A stretch of 64,000 nucleotides of DNA from JANPCX01 sp966211815 (GCA_966211815.1 CBIHOD010000015.1:5863-69862), one strand, 5' to 3'. Counted from the first letter of the stretch, positions 10,701 through 21,687 are shown. Notes: generated by a model from the letters alone, not told the origin. Program-made: numbers and translations.

Positions 10701-13700
10701 CGAGCACCTCACCACGCAGCCGCAGCCGCTGGATTCCTCCTTCGGCTCGTCTAGCCATGGCGCGCTCGACCCTGTCGAGTCCATCGAAATGATCGAAATC
10801 GACCTCGTCGATTTCGCCGATGAAGCCGCCGCCGCGGCGCCGACCGCCGAGCTCTCGCCTCCTGAGGCCGATTTCTCTTCCGACGACCTGCTCAACCTGG
10901 ATGTGGGCGAGGCCGAGCCGGCTCCGCAGGAGGCACAACCGCCTGCCGACGAGGCAGGGCCAGCCGATGCGCCGGAGTCGGCCGCCGAACCGGCAACTGG
11001 CGAGCAGGTCGCGCAGGACGACGACCAAGTGAAATGGGTGGGACCGCTGCGCGTCAGCCTCCCGCTGTTCAACATCTACCTGAACGAGGCCGACGAACTG
11101 TCGCGCCGCCTGTCCACCGAGCTGGCCGAATGGTCCCTCGAACTGCACCAGCCGATCAGCGAGAACGCCGTCGCGATGGCGCATTCGCTGGCGGGAAGCT
11201 CGGCCACGGTGGGATTCGCCGACCTGTCTCACCTGGCGCGCATGCTCGAGCACGCCGAGATGCGCGTGCAGGCGATCGGCAGGGGCACGCCCGAAGAGGC
11301 GGCGCTGTTCGTCGCGGTCGCCGAAGAGATCCGGCATTTGCTGCACCAATTTGCCGCGGGCTTCCTGAAGCAGCCCGACCCCGACCTGCTCCAGCGCCTG
11401 GCCGAACACGAAATTTCGTCCGCCAAACGCCTGGAAGAAGCCGCGGCGGCTCAGGACCTTGCCGCGCTGGAATCCGGCAGGGGCGCGCTGGACGAGGCTG
11501 CCGATGCGGCCGAACCGCCGCCCGCCGCGGACTCCGCCTGGGCCTCGCTGCCCGCGGAAGCGCTGCTGGATGGCTTGGGCAAGGGCGAACTCAAGCCTCT
11601 GGCCGCCTTGTCGGTCGATGCCAGCCGTTCGGCGGTCGTCCATGCTTCCGCGTTGGAAGACGGCGAAGAAGACATCGACGCCGTCGACGCGGTGGACATC
11701 GACCTGTTCCCGATCTTCGAAGAAGAGGCCCAGGAGCTGCTGCCGCAGTTGTCGGGCCAGATGCGCGACTGGGCCGACGCGCCGGCGGACAAGAGCCTCG
11801 GTTCCGCATGCATGCGGACGTTGCACACGCTCAAGGGCGGCGCCCGGCTGGCCGGCGCCATGCGCCTGGGTGAGCTGGCCCACAGGCTGGAGACGCGCAT
11901 CGAGCACGTCATGGCCATGGACGAGCCCCAGGCCGCCGACGTGGCCGCGCTGGAATCCCGCGCCGACGCGTTGATGCACACCTTCGAAGCGCTGCGTGCC
12001 CGAGACGCCGCGTCCTATGCCGACGCCGTGCAGCAGGCGGAAGACGCCGCCGCGGTCTCGCCTTCGGCCGAATCCCGCCAAGGTTTGTCGGGCCTCATGC
12101 CGCTGGCTTCCCTGCCGCCGGTGGAGTCGCCGGTCCTGCCCCTGGCCGCCGCGGTCGCACCCGCACGGGACAATGAGGAGTCGCACGGCCTGGCAGCCGC
12201 CGGCGAAAGGTCCGCGCGCGCGGTCGAGCCGGTCTCCGGCAAGCAAGACCCGGCGGAGGCGCTGCCCGAGGTCGATTGGTCCCGCTTCGCGAACGCCGCC
12301 GTGGTGTCCCGCGGCCCAGGGGCCGGCACGGGCGGCGGCACCGCGTCGTCGGTGCGGGTAAACGCCACCTTGCTGGACCGCCTGGTGAACGAGGCCGGGG
12401 AAGTCAGCATCACGCGGGCCCGCATCGAATCCGAGGTCTCGCAGATGCGCGGCACCCTCGGCGACCTCACCGACAACCTGGAGCGGTTGCGCATGCAGCT
12501 GCGGGACATCGAAATCCAGGGCGAAACCCAGATGAGCTCCCGGCTGGAGGCCGCCAAGGCGGCCGACCAGTCCTTCGATCCGCTGGAGTTTGACCGTTTC
12601 ACCCGCTTCCAGGAACTCACCCGCATGATGGCCGAGTCGGTCAACGACGTGGCCACGGTGCAGCGCACCTTGCAGCGCACGGTGGAAGGCGCGGAAGACG
12701 AACTCGCCGCCCAGGCCCGTTTGACCCGCAACCTGCAGGACGACCTGCTGCGCACCCGCATGGTCGAATTCGAAGGCCTCTCCGACCGCCTCTACCGCGT
12801 GGTCCGCCAAGCCGCCAAGGAAACCGGCAAGCAGGTGCGGCTCGACATCGTGGGCGGCTCGATCGAAGTCGACCGGGGCGTGCTGGACCGGATGACCGGC
12901 GCCTTCGAGCACTTGCTGCGCAACAGCGTCACCCACGGCGTGGAGCTTCCCGCCGTGCGGCAGCAGGCGGGCAAGGACCCGGTCGGTTCCATCACCGTGG
13001 CGCTCAGCCAGGAAGGCAACGAAGTCAGCATCGAATTCCGCGACGACGGCGCCGGCCTGGATCTGCGGCGCATCCGCGCCAAAGGCGAATCGATGGGCCT
13101 GCTGCAGGCCGACCAGGCCTATCCCGACGCCGAGTTGGCCAACCTGATCTTCACCCCCGGTTTCTCCACCGCCGACAAAGTGACCGAGCTGGCCGGACGC
13201 GGCATCGGCATGGACGTGGTGCGTTCCGAAGTGAATGCCATGGGTGGCCGCATCGAGACCGCCACTTCGCTCGGGCAGGGCACCAGTTTCAAGCTGCAAC
13301 TGCCGTTGACGACAGCGGTGACGCAGGTGGTGATGCTGCGCTGCGGCAACGTGACGGTGGCCGTGCCGTCGAACCTGGTGGAGATCGTGCGCCGGGCGTC
13401 GAGCGAAGAGGTCGACAAGGCCTATGCCTCCGGCGCGTACACCTTCGGCGACCGCCCGGTGGCTTTCTTCTGGCTCGGTGCGCTGCTGCAAGTCAGCCCG
13501 AAGAGCGCCGAAACCGTCGGCCGCATGCGCCTGGTGGTGGTCGTGCGAAGCGCCCAGCAGCGCGTGGCCGTGCACGTCGACGAAGTGCTGGGCAACCAGG
13601 AAGTCGTGGTCAAGAACCTCGGGCCGCAGCTTTCCCGGATGCCCGGCCTGGCCGGCATGACCCTGCTGGCGTCGGGTGGCGTGGCGCTGATCTACAACCC

Positions 13701-14196
13701 GGTCGCCTTGGCCACCCTGTACGGCGAATCCGCGCGCGCGGCCACGTACGCGGCCTTCCACGCGCAGACGCCCGAAGTGGTCGTGCCCGTGGAGACGCCG
13801 GAAGTCGCGGCGCCCGCGGCGCCGCTGGTGCTGGTGGTCGACGATTCCCTCACCGTGCGCCGCGTGACGCAGCGCCTGCTGGTGCGGGAAGGCTACCGCG
13901 TCGTGCTCGCCAAGGACGGCCTGGAAGCCCTCGAAGTGCTGGCCGACGAGAAGCCGCGCGTGGTGCTCAGCGACATCGAGATGCCCCGCATGGACGGTTT
14001 CGACCTGTTGCGCAACATCCGCGGCGACCAGCGCCTGAAAGACCTGCCGGTCGTCATGATCACCTCGCGGATCGCCCAGAAGCACCGCGATTACGCCGTC
14101 GAACTCGGTGTGGACCACTACCTCGGCAAGCCGTATTCCGAAGAAGAGCTTTTGGCGTTGGTCAGCCGTTACACCACCGTGAACACCCTGGCTTAA
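7720..14196 (+). CDS. chpA: ChpA/PilL hybrid histidine kinase of the Pil-Chp system
   Basis: Very large CheA-type kinase (2158 aa) for twitching motility. An N-terminal region (1-740) contains degenerate Hpt-like helices. Recognisable Hpt motifs follow: HTLKGSSRMVG near 757, HSLAGSSATVG near 1150 (Lys of H-x-x-K-G replaced by Ala) and HTLKGGARLAG near 1368. Acidic/proline/alanine-rich linkers separate them (for example 860-1000, a PEAAELPE-type repeat). Then dimerisation helices, HATPase with HLLRNSVTHGVE (about 1730), DDGAGLD (about 1773) and GRGIGMDVV (about 1827), a CheW-like regulatory domain (about 1865-2000), and a C-terminal receiver with DDS near 2040 and phospho-acceptor in VVLSDIEMPRMDG near 2086. 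Several Hpt domains plus a receiver is the ChpA architecture; the number of working Hpts is my estimate. Confidence 0.95.
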   Translation: MHTPTRDIDSSTDLSALAWVHDELRRSLDAAHKSLRRFVKESEAMAGADVDAVDPSVLRSARAQIHQGVGALELVGLSAAATLLRASEAAVQRYIAKPGKLTSLVVDDIEKASFALLDYLSRLLAGSPISPLSLFPQYRAVQEIAGADRIHPADLWTVDWQWHNLPSDPTAVAREPDAATQSALEQQMLTMMRGASNKVFARMSDIFAGLGEGSAQAQTAALWKLAAAAFEAQATGLLKPDVYSKRLASRLLSQLRLVAKGDGDAAVSERLAQDILFFCAQSASPGAGQDAPRLATVRQYWRLSQNPPADYTKSSLGRFDPSWLAQARKRVAAAKDSWSAVAGAEMHRLTGLAEQFSLVGDSLKRLFPSGEVLAAELQQAVAMTQQSGSAPPAPMAMEVATSLLYLEACLEDGELDSDGQAERVARLSQRLSAVRRGEASEPLEPWIEDLYRRVSDRQTMGSVVQELRASLSEAEKQIDLFFRDPTKREVLVSVPNQLSSMRGVLSVLGMDQAAAALLRMRDEVDGLASTEIDQAHIRDAGVFDRLAGNLGALGFLIDMLSVQPNLVKSLFVYDPQAGVLAPVMGRGNGAQGEPQRSSLPQVEPRLIEQVQSLSLNAVRDDVPLAEVTRDLERLSQEAHAADQPGLAAMASTAQTALQQAVDDEDASAVRGDVSEALADFVHTASGPIGLDDIPPAPPAAAKAPASSPAVPSHSLDEDPEMREIFLEEAREVLDTARTALDALRQGPGELAELTTLRRAFHTLKGSSRMVGLVEFGDAAWTGEQIYNTRLAEPASDDAALTEFTDWALDHLAQWVEDIATGQDANRKSSTMAQAAEALKGAAPPVQLESQQAAATQPAALQPPVAAPLPVVEELLSKIDLSLGSPAAPEATDRPDRQPEFQLPPLTLPDAASAPPVPEPAVEEIALDLSALDGLSLNTDIPSAEAIELPEAAELPETAELPEVSGDASEAMPPLPVQDRTNWANTDYPLMLEAFEHLTTQPQPLDSSFGSSSHGALDPVESIEMIEIDLVDFADEAAAAAPTAELSPPEADFSSDDLLNLDVGEAEPAPQEAQPPADEAGPADAPESAAEPATGEQVAQDDDQVKWVGPLRVSLPLFNIYLNEADELSRRLSTELAEWSLELHQPISENAVAMAHSLAGSSATVGFADLSHLARMLEHAEMRVQAIGRGTPEEAALFVAVAEEIRHLLHQFAAGFLKQPDPDLLQRLAEHEISSAKRLEEAAAAQDLAALESGRGALDEAADAAEPPPAADSAWASLPAEALLDGLGKGELKPLAALSVDASRSAVVHASALEDGEEDIDAVDAVDIDLFPIFEEEAQELLPQLSGQMRDWADAPADKSLGSACMRTLHTLKGGARLAGAMRLGELAHRLETRIEHVMAMDEPQAADVAALESRADALMHTFEALRARDAASYADAVQQAEDAAAVSPSAESRQGLSGLMPLASLPPVESPVLPLAAAVAPARDNEESHGLAAAGERSARAVEPVSGKQDPAEALPEVDWSRFANAAVVSRGPGAGTGGGTASSVRVNATLLDRLVNEAGEVSITRARIESEVSQMRGTLGDLTDNLERLRMQLRDIEIQGETQMSSRLEAAKAADQSFDPLEFDRFTRFQELTRMMAESVNDVATVQRTLQRTVEGAEDELAAQARLTRNLQDDLLRTRMVEFEGLSDRLYRVVRQAAKETGKQVRLDIVGGSIEVDRGVLDRMTGAFEHLLRNSVTHGVELPAVRQQAGKDPVGSITVALSQEGNEVSIEFRDDGAGLDLRRIRAKGESMGLLQADQAYPDAELANLIFTPGFSTADKVTELAGRGIGMDVVRSEVNAMGGRIETATSLGQGTSFKLQLPLTTAVTQVVMLRCGNVTVAVPSNLVEIVRRASSEEVDKAYASGAYTFGDRPVAFFWLGALLQVSPKSAETVGRMRLVVVVRSAQQRVAVHVDEVLGNQEVVVKNLGPQLSRMPGLAGMTLLASGGVALIYNPVALATLYGESARAATYAAFHAQTPEVVVPVETPEVAAPAAPLVLVVDDSLTVRRVTQRLLVREGYRVVLAKDGLEALEVLADEKPRVVLSDIEMPRMDGFDLLRNIRGDQRLKDLPVVMITSRIAQKHRDYAVELGVDHYLGKPYSEEELLALVSRYTTVNTLA

Positions 14197-14236
14197 GCGC
14201 GCATCAAAGCGTTGTGACTCAGGTTATGCTGCCCAT

Positions 14237-15265
14237 ATGTCCCAACTAGTCGACCACCTCGCCGACCTCACGGGGTACCGTGACCGTGACGTCCTGGACG
14301 TCACCCTGGTCGGCGCGATGAAAGACCTGTTGCGGCCCGAATGCGTCGCCATCTACCGGGCGGTCGGCGAGAGCGGGCAGGAGCGCTGGTTGACCCGGGC
14401 GCGCCTTTCCGCCAGCGACCTGGTGGCCACCGCCGACCCCGCTTGGGTCGACATCGAGGCCCTGCCGATGCTCTCGCAGCACCCGCAGCGCCTGCAGGCG
14501 ATGAATTCCCGCGAGATCACGCAGGTGACCTCGGGCAAGTTCCACGTCACCGTCTTCCCGGTGGCCACCGACCGCGACGTCGTCGCCGTGATGGAGATCA
14601 CTTCGGCCCTGCCGCTTTCCACCGACGAACAGCGGCTGGTGGGCAGCATTTTGCGCATCTACCGCAACTTCCAGGGCCTGCTCGATTACAGCGAACGCGA
14701 CACGCTGACCGGCCTGCTCAACCGCAAGACCTTCGACGAGAGCTTCCTCAAGGCCACCGCGGAGCCCCAGCTCCCGGCGGGCGCCAACGACTCCGAGCGG
14801 CGCGCCCTGCAGGCGGGCGGGACCTACCTGGGCGTGCTCGACATCGACCATTTCAAGCGGGTCAACGACACCTACGGCCACTTGATCGGCGACGAAGTGC
14901 TGCTGCTTCTGTCGCGACTGATGCGCGCCACCTTCCGTTTCCACGACCGGCTTTACCGCTTCGGCGGCGAAGAGTTCGTCGTACTGATGCGCTGCGCCAA
15001 TGAAGAGGACGCCGCTCAGGCTTTCGAACGCCTGCGTTCCAACACCGAGGAATACGCTTTCCCGCAGGTCGGGCGCATCACCGTCAGCATCGGTTTCACG
15101 CTCGTCAAGCCGGGCGACACGCCCAGTGGCGCCTTCGAGCGCGCCGACAAGGCGGTCTATTACGCCAAGGGCCACGGCCGCAACTGCGTCTTCAGCCACG
15201 CCGAGCTGGTCAAGCGCGGCGAGCTCGAAGACGACTCCAAGACGGGCGACGTCGAGCTGTTCTAG
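14237..15265 (+). CDS. GAF-like/GGDEF diguanylate cyclase
   Basis: Makes cyclic-di-GMP. The 342-aa protein has an N-terminal sensor-like region (1-150, possibly GAF) and a GGDEF domain from about 160: DTLTGLLNRKTFDE, DIDHFKRVNDTYGH and the active-site GGEEF at 243-247, so catalysis is expected. An R-F-H-D sequence five residues before GGEEF is the inhibitory I-site, implying product feedback. It begins 40 bp after chpA and is probably the end of that transcription unit, which would link pilus chemosensing to c-di-GMP. No transmembrane segment is visible. The input signal is unknown. Confidence 0.93.
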   Translation: MSQLVDHLADLTGYRDRDVLDVTLVGAMKDLLRPECVAIYRAVGESGQERWLTRARLSASDLVATADPAWVDIEALPMLSQHPQRLQAMNSREITQVTSGKFHVTVFPVATDRDVVAVMEITSALPLSTDEQRLVGSILRIYRNFQGLLDYSERDTLTGLLNRKTFDESFLKATAEPQLPAGANDSERRALQAGGTYLGVLDIDHFKRVNDTYGHLIGDEVLLLLSRLMRATFRFHDRLYRFGGEEFVVLMRCANEEDAAQAFERLRSNTEEYAFPQVGRITVSIGFTLVKPGDTPSGAFERADKAVYYAKGHGRNCVFSHAELVKRGELEDDSKTGDVELF

Positions 15266-15643
15266 CCGAGCGGGCAGGCCGTTGTTCTGCGGCCCGCCGA
15301 GTCCACCGCCCTGGGGCCAGGGCCGAAAAACAAGATAACGCTTCCGCCCTGGGCTGGTGCCCGGCGGGCGACCCGGCCCATCGCGGGCCATGTGCGGGCT
15401 TGGCTCACACGGCAGCTGCTTCAGCGCCGACCTGTCCCGTCACCGCGATGACCGGCGTGCGCGGCCGGGCGCTGCGGGCCCTGGTGCGCCTGCGCCCGCC
15501 GGCTTGCTTGAAGGGTCGAAAGCGACTGCCGTTACGGTTTGAGCCGACTGGCCAGTTCCCCATGGAGCGAGCAGTCGAAAAAATGGTGCCTTGCCGGGCG
15601 CGCGCCTCATGGGGCGCCTCGGCACTGCTCAGGGAACAAAAAG
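15266..15643. other. 378-bp intergenic stretch with no recognisable gene
   Basis: Lies between the GGDEF gene and the E2-like gene. The start can fold into a GC-rich imperfect hairpin (arms 15271-15281 and 15290-15299, one mismatch) that could end the pil transcript, but no T-run follows. No convincing ORF, RNA or operator was seen. An AGGGA Shine-Dalgarno at 15631-15635 belongs to the next gene. Confidence 0.5.
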
Positions 15644-16525
15644 ATGACGGCGGTTGAGAAGTTGCGGGCCACCCGCGCAGAGAAAACCGTCTGGGCGATG
15701 AACCGGGCCATGGTCGCCGAATACCTGGTGACCATGGCTTCGGAAGTCGACGCAACTGACCTGGAGCGGTTGCGGGCGCGGGCCCGTGCCACCGGCCGCG
15801 AAGCACCGTCTTTCACCGCAATCGTCATCAAGGCGGTCGCGCTGTTGATGCGCGAGCACCCGCAGGCCAACCGCGCCATCCTCGGGCCGCCAGGATTCCG
15901 GTCCCTGTTCCAGCTGCGGGGCCAGGACGTATGCGTCGCGGTCGAAAAGAGCCTGCCCTGCCTGCCCGGCCTGGCCATGCCCGGCATGGTCAGGCAGGCG
16001 GCGGACCAGCAGCTTCTCGGCATCACCCATGCGCTGCGGTCGTTCGCGCAGCGGGGCGAGTCGGAGTGGCCCGAGCTGGCTCGTTTCATGCGCATCCTGC
16101 GCTGGGTGCCGCGGCCGCTGTCGAACTGGCTGATCAATCTGCCTTACCACTGGCCGTCCCTCTGGCCGAAGTACCGCGGCTGCGCGGCCTGGGTCAATGC
16201 CCCGTCCAAGGCGGGCGCCGACCTGGTGATGACCGCCTGGCCCTGGCCGTTGAACTTCTCCTTCGGCGTGGTCAAGCCCCGGCCCTTCGTGGTCGACAGC
16301 GAGGTGAGGGCGGTGCCGACCATCCCCCTGGTGCTGGTTTTTGACCGTCGCATCATGGGCGGCGGCCCCGCGAGCCGCCTCTTCGCCCGCTTCCAGGACA
16401 TCATCGCCAACGCGGACGAAGTGTTCGGCGACGAGTTCCCGTCGCAGGCCGGCTCAGGGGGAGTCGCGGACGCAGATGGAAAGCACGCCGGGGTTACCCT
16501 CCCGGTCGACGTTGTCGACGCATAG
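15644..16525 (+). CDS. 2-oxoacid dehydrogenase E2 catalytic-domain-like protein, probably without normal acyltransferase activity
   Basis: The 293-aa protein resembles the chloramphenicol-acetyltransferase/E2 acyltransferase fold: early helices, SFTAIVIKAVALLMREHPQANR (a typical E2 trimer segment), LVMTAWPWPLNFSFGVV, then VFDRRIMGGGPASRLFARFQD near residue 233. In active E2 enzymes the last segment is D-H-R-x-x-D-G; here the catalytic His is Arg and the Asp is Gly. There is no lipoyl domain, no E3-binding domain and no E1/E3 gene nearby. The start at 15644 has AGGGA 8 nt upstream. It may be a scaffold or an acyltransferase of different chemistry; function unknown. Confidence 0.6.
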   Translation: MTAVEKLRATRAEKTVWAMNRAMVAEYLVTMASEVDATDLERLRARARATGREAPSFTAIVIKAVALLMREHPQANRAILGPPGFRSLFQLRGQDVCVAVEKSLPCLPGLAMPGMVRQAADQQLLGITHALRSFAQRGESEWPELARFMRILRWVPRPLSNWLINLPYHWPSLWPKYRGCAAWVNAPSKAGADLVMTAWPWPLNFSFGVVKPRPFVVDSEVRAVPTIPLVLVFDRRIMGGGPASRLFARFQDIIANADEVFGDEFPSQAGSGGVADADGKHAGVTLPVDVVDA

Positions 16526-16556
16526 CCGGCGGATGCGCCATTCGCTTCTGCGTAAT

Positions 16557-17366
16557 TCAGGGTGTCACAGGCTGCATCAGCAACTGTGCCACCGCGGACA
16601 CCGCGATCACCTCGGGTTCCTTGCCGTCGATGCCTGGCAGGCCGATCGGGCAGGTCATCCGCGAAAGCGCGTCCTGGTCGGTGCCGCGCTCGGCGAGGCG
16701 GTGCAGGAATTTCCGGTGCTTGGTGCGCGACCCGATCAGACCGAAGAAGCCGAAATCGCCCCGGCGCAGGATGGCCTCGGCGATGCGCTGGTCGAGCGCG
16801 TGCTGGTGGGTCAGCACCAGGTAGAAGGCACCGGGCGGCGCCAGGGCGACTTCGGCCTCCACCGCATCCACCGCCAGCTTGCGGATGTGGGGCGGCCAGT
16901 CGTCCTGGCCCGCCAGGCGCGCGGGGAATTCGGCTTCGCGCTCGTCGATCCAGTCGACGCTCACCTCCAGCACCGCCAGCAGTTGGGCGATCGCCCGGCC
17001 CACGTGGCCAGCGCCGTAGAGCTGCAGGTGGAAGCGCGGCTCGGGCGGCGGCCAGTCTTCCAGGTGCCGCGCCGACAGGCGTTCGAAGCGCAGCGTCACC
17101 GCGCCCCCGCAGCACTGGCCCAGGCGGGGGCCGAGCGGGTAGTCGATGCAATGGCTGGCCGCGCCGTCGCCCGCCAGCAGCGACCTCGCATGCGCGATCG
17201 CCTCGAACTCCAGGCGTCCGCCGCCGATGGTGCCGGCGACTTCGGCGGCGCCGACGAGCATGCGGGTGCCCGGCCCGCGGGGGATGGAGCCTCGCGCGGA
17301 CGCCACTTCCACCAGGGTGGCCAGGCGGGCTTGGCTCAACCACGCGGCGGCAGTGTTTCGCAGCAT
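16557..17366 (-). CDS. xdhC: XdhC, xanthine dehydrogenase accessory protein (molybdenum cofactor sulfurtransfer/insertion)
   Basis: Binds molybdenum cofactor and helps insert sulfurated cofactor into XdhB. About 269 aa from the ATG at 17366 (MLRNTAAAWL); an in-frame start 24 bp earlier is possible. It shows the family N-terminal VEVASARGSIPRGPGTRMLV, IGGGRLEFEAI and QCCGGAVTLRFE with a conserved Cys pair, then a Rossmann-like C-terminal domain with LYGAGHVGRAIA and FFGLIGSRTKHRKF. Third gene of xdhA-xdhB-xdhC but separated from xdhB by 174 bp that hold a repeat, so a secondary promoter is possible. It ends 31 bp from the convergent E2-like gene. Confidence 0.9.
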   Translation of the reverse strand: MLRNTAAAWLSQARLATLVEVASARGSIPRGPGTRMLVGAAEVAGTIGGGRLEFEAIAHARSLLAGDGAASHCIDYPLGPRLGQCCGGAVTLRFERLSARHLEDWPPPEPRFHLQLYGAGHVGRAIAQLLAVLEVSVDWIDEREAEFPARLAGQDDWPPHIRKLAVDAVEAEVALAPPGAFYLVLTHQHALDQRIAEAILRRGDFGFFGLIGSRTKHRKFLHRLAERGTDQDALSRMTCPIGLPGIDGKEPEVIAVSAVAQLLMQPVTP

Positions 17367-17486
17367 CTCCCTCACCCCAGCCCTCCCCACCGCGCCCGGG
17401 GGAGGGGGGCCATGGCGCCCAGACGCCTTCGCAGACTGTCGATCGATGTTCCAAATAGAGTGGCTACCGCTCCCGCTTGCGGGAGA
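17366..17486. repeat. palindromic intergenic repeat between xdhB and xdhC
   Basis: The gap holds a CTCCC-rich block (17366-17412) whose pyrimidine-rich half CCCTCACCCCAGCCCTCCCC is followed by the purine-rich GGGGGAGGGGG, able to fold on itself. It also holds a perfect palindrome CTCCCGC-TT-GCGGGAG at 17470-17485. This is the style of REP-like elements common in beta- and gammaproteobacterial intergenic DNA. It could also act as an mRNA-stabilising hairpin between the two genes. Confidence 0.55.
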
Positions 17487-17540
17487 GGACCGCTGTGAGG
17501 CTGGCGCACGCCGCTCATGGTGACAAACACGGCAAAGGAC

Positions 17541-19927
17541 TCAGTCCCTGCCCATCGTGCTCCGCACGGCCTCCACCGACCGCAGGATCTCCTCGCTCGT
17601 CGCCGGCGCCTGCAGCGGCGGGTCGACGCGGTGGCCGCCCACCGCCGAGACGGCGTCGCGGATCGCGAAGAACACCGAGAACGGCAGCAGCAGCGGCGGC
17701 TCGCCGACGGCCTTGCTGCGGTGGATGCTGTCCTCGGCGTTGGTGTTGTCGAACAGCCGCACATTGAATTCTTCCGGGCAGTCGTTGGCGGTCGGGATCT
17801 TGTAGGTGCTGGGGGCATGGGTCATCAGCATGCCCGCTTTGGCCGAGCCGTCCAGCGGATGCCACACCAGCTCTTCCATGGTCAACCAGCCCATGCCCTG
17901 GATGAAGGCACCCTCCACCTGGCCGATGTCCAGTGCCGGGTTGATCGAGCGGCCCACGTCGTGCAGAACGTCGGCCCGCAGCAGCCGCCATTCGCCGGTC
18001 AGCGTGTCCACCAGCACCTCGCTCACGGCGGCGCCGTAGGCGAAGTAGTAGAACGGCCGGCCATGCAGTTTCTCGCGGTCCCAGTGCAGGCCGGGCGTGG
18101 CGTAGAAGCCGTCGGACCAAAGCTGGATGCGCTCGAAGTAAGCCTTCGTCACCAGTTCGGTGAAAGCGATGGCGGTGCCGCCGGCATGCACCGCGCCGCC
18201 CGCGAAAGCCACGTCGGCCGCCTCGCAACCCTGCAGCCGCGCGGCCAGCGCGGCCAGCCGCTCGCGGATCTGCCGCGCCGCGTCCTGCGCCGCCTTGCCG
18301 TTGAGGTCGCTGCCGGTGGAGGCCGCGGTGGCCGAGGTGTTGGCCACCTTCTGCGTGTCGGTGGCGGTGACGCGCACGCTTTCGAAGGGAACGCCCAGCT
18401 CGTCGGCCACCACCTGGGCCACCTTGGTGTTCAGGCCCTGGCCCATCTCGGTGCCGCCGTGGTTCACCAGGACGGAGCCGTCCCCGTAGACATGCACCAG
18501 CGCGCCGGCCTGGTTCAGGTGCTTGACGTTGAACGAGATGCCGAACTTCACCGGCGTGAGCGCCAGGCCGCGCTTGAGCACCGGGCTGCGCGCGTTGAAG
18601 GCGGCCGCGTCGAGGCGGCGGGCGCGGTAGCCGCTCGTGGTTTCCAGCTCGCGCACCAGCTCGTGGATGACGTTGTCCGCCACCCTCTGGCCGTAGGGCG
18701 TCGTGTCGCAACTGTCCTTGCCGTAGAAGTTCGCGCGCCTCACGTCGAGCGGGTCCAGGCCGAGCCGGCGGGCGACGCCGTCGAGGATGTATTCGGTGAC
18801 GATGGCGCCCTGCGGCCCGCCGAAGCCGCGGAAGGCGGTGTTGCTCTGGGTGTTGGTGCGGGCGCAATGGCCGTGCAGCGAGACGTCGGGCAGCCAGTAG
18901 GCGTTGTCGACGTGGCACAACGCGCGGGTCATCACCGGCGCCGACAAGTCGGCCGAATGGCCGGCCCGCGACACCAGCGTGACCTCCAGGCCCAGTAGCC
19001 GGCCGAGGTCGTCGTAGCCCGCTTCGTACTCGTACCAGAAGCAGTGGCGCCGGCCGGTGATGAGGAAGTCGTCGTCGCGGTCGGGCCGCAGCTTGACCGG
19101 GCGGCCCAGGTGGCCAGCGGCGACGGAAGCCGCACAGGCGAACAGCGACGACTGCGACTCTTTGCCACCGAAGCCGCCGCCCATGCGACGGCAGGTGACC
19201 TGCACCTGGTGCGATTGCAGTTTCAAGGACTTCGCCACCAGGTGCTGCATCTCGCTCGGGTGCTGGGTGGAGCAATGCACGAGCATGGCGCCGCCTTCCT
19301 GCGGCACGGCGTAGCTGATCTGGCCCTCCAGGTAGAACTGTTCCTGGCCGCCGACAGACAAGGTGCCCTTGAGCCGGTGCGGCGCCGCCTCGATGGCCGC
19401 GCGCGCGCCGCCCTCGCGCGTGGCGCGCGACAGGTGCATCGGCGGCACGACGTGGCGGCCCTGCGCATGCGCTTCGGTCGGCGACAGCACACCGCCGGGC
19501 AGCGGCTCGATGCGCAGCAACTCCTTGGCCCGGGCCGCGGCGCGGCGGGCGGCAGCGCGCGTCTCGGCCACCACGAGGAAGACGGGTTGGCCGAGGTAAC
19601 GCACTTCGCCGTCGGCGAGGATGGGGTCGTCGTGCAGCAGCGGGCCGCAGTCGTTCTCGCCGGGGATGTCGGCCGCCGTCAGCACCGCCACCACGCCGGG
19701 CATGGCGCGCAATGCCGACGCGTCGAAGGCCGGCGCGTCGAACCGGCCGAAGGCCACGGGCGACAGGCCAAGCGCGGCGTGCAGCGTGCCGGCCAGCTCC
19801 GGCAGGTCGTCGACATAGGCGGCTTCGCCCGACACGTGCAGGTGGGCCGACTCGTGCGGCCGCGAGCGGCCGGCTGCCGGCGTGAGGGCTTGCGGTTGCT
19901 GCAGCGCGGTGGCGGGCAGGCGGTCGT

Positions 19928-19931
<4 letters not shown>
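17541..19931 (-). CDS. xdhB: xanthine dehydrogenase molybdopterin-binding subunit (XdhB)
   Basis: Large catalytic subunit oxidising hypoxanthine to xanthine and xanthine to urate. The 796-aa protein starts at the ATG at 19931, which overlaps the xdhA stop (ATGA). Family motifs: HVSGEAAYVDDLPEL, GQEQFYLEGQ, RRMGGGFGGKESQ, AFRGFGGPQG, HGGTEMGQGLNTK and the C-terminal SKAVGEPPLLL with the active-site Glu region (KAVGEPP). Bacterial two-subunit XdhAB layout, with Fe-S/FAD on XdhA. The frame remains open far upstream inside xdhA, but that is GC-driven and not coding. Confidence 0.96.
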
Positions 19932-21541
<1,610 letters not shown>

Positions 21542-21687
21542 GGCGCGCGCTGGTGGTGTGGGGGCTCTTGCATCATAGTGAGGCTCCGGGCGCGTGTCTG
21601 GCCGAAAAGGGCCCGCCGGCCCGCGTCGCGTGCATCCCGTCGAACCCATCCGCTCCACCGCCCACCGCCACTGGAAAGTCCACCGCC

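Noticed and set aside
10609..14118. Long open frame on the minus strand opposite chpA (over 1100 codons)
   Set aside because: It is a GC-driven shadow of the chpA frame; the translated sequence is His/Gln/Arg-rich with no family motif, whereas the plus-strand protein has full CheA motifs.
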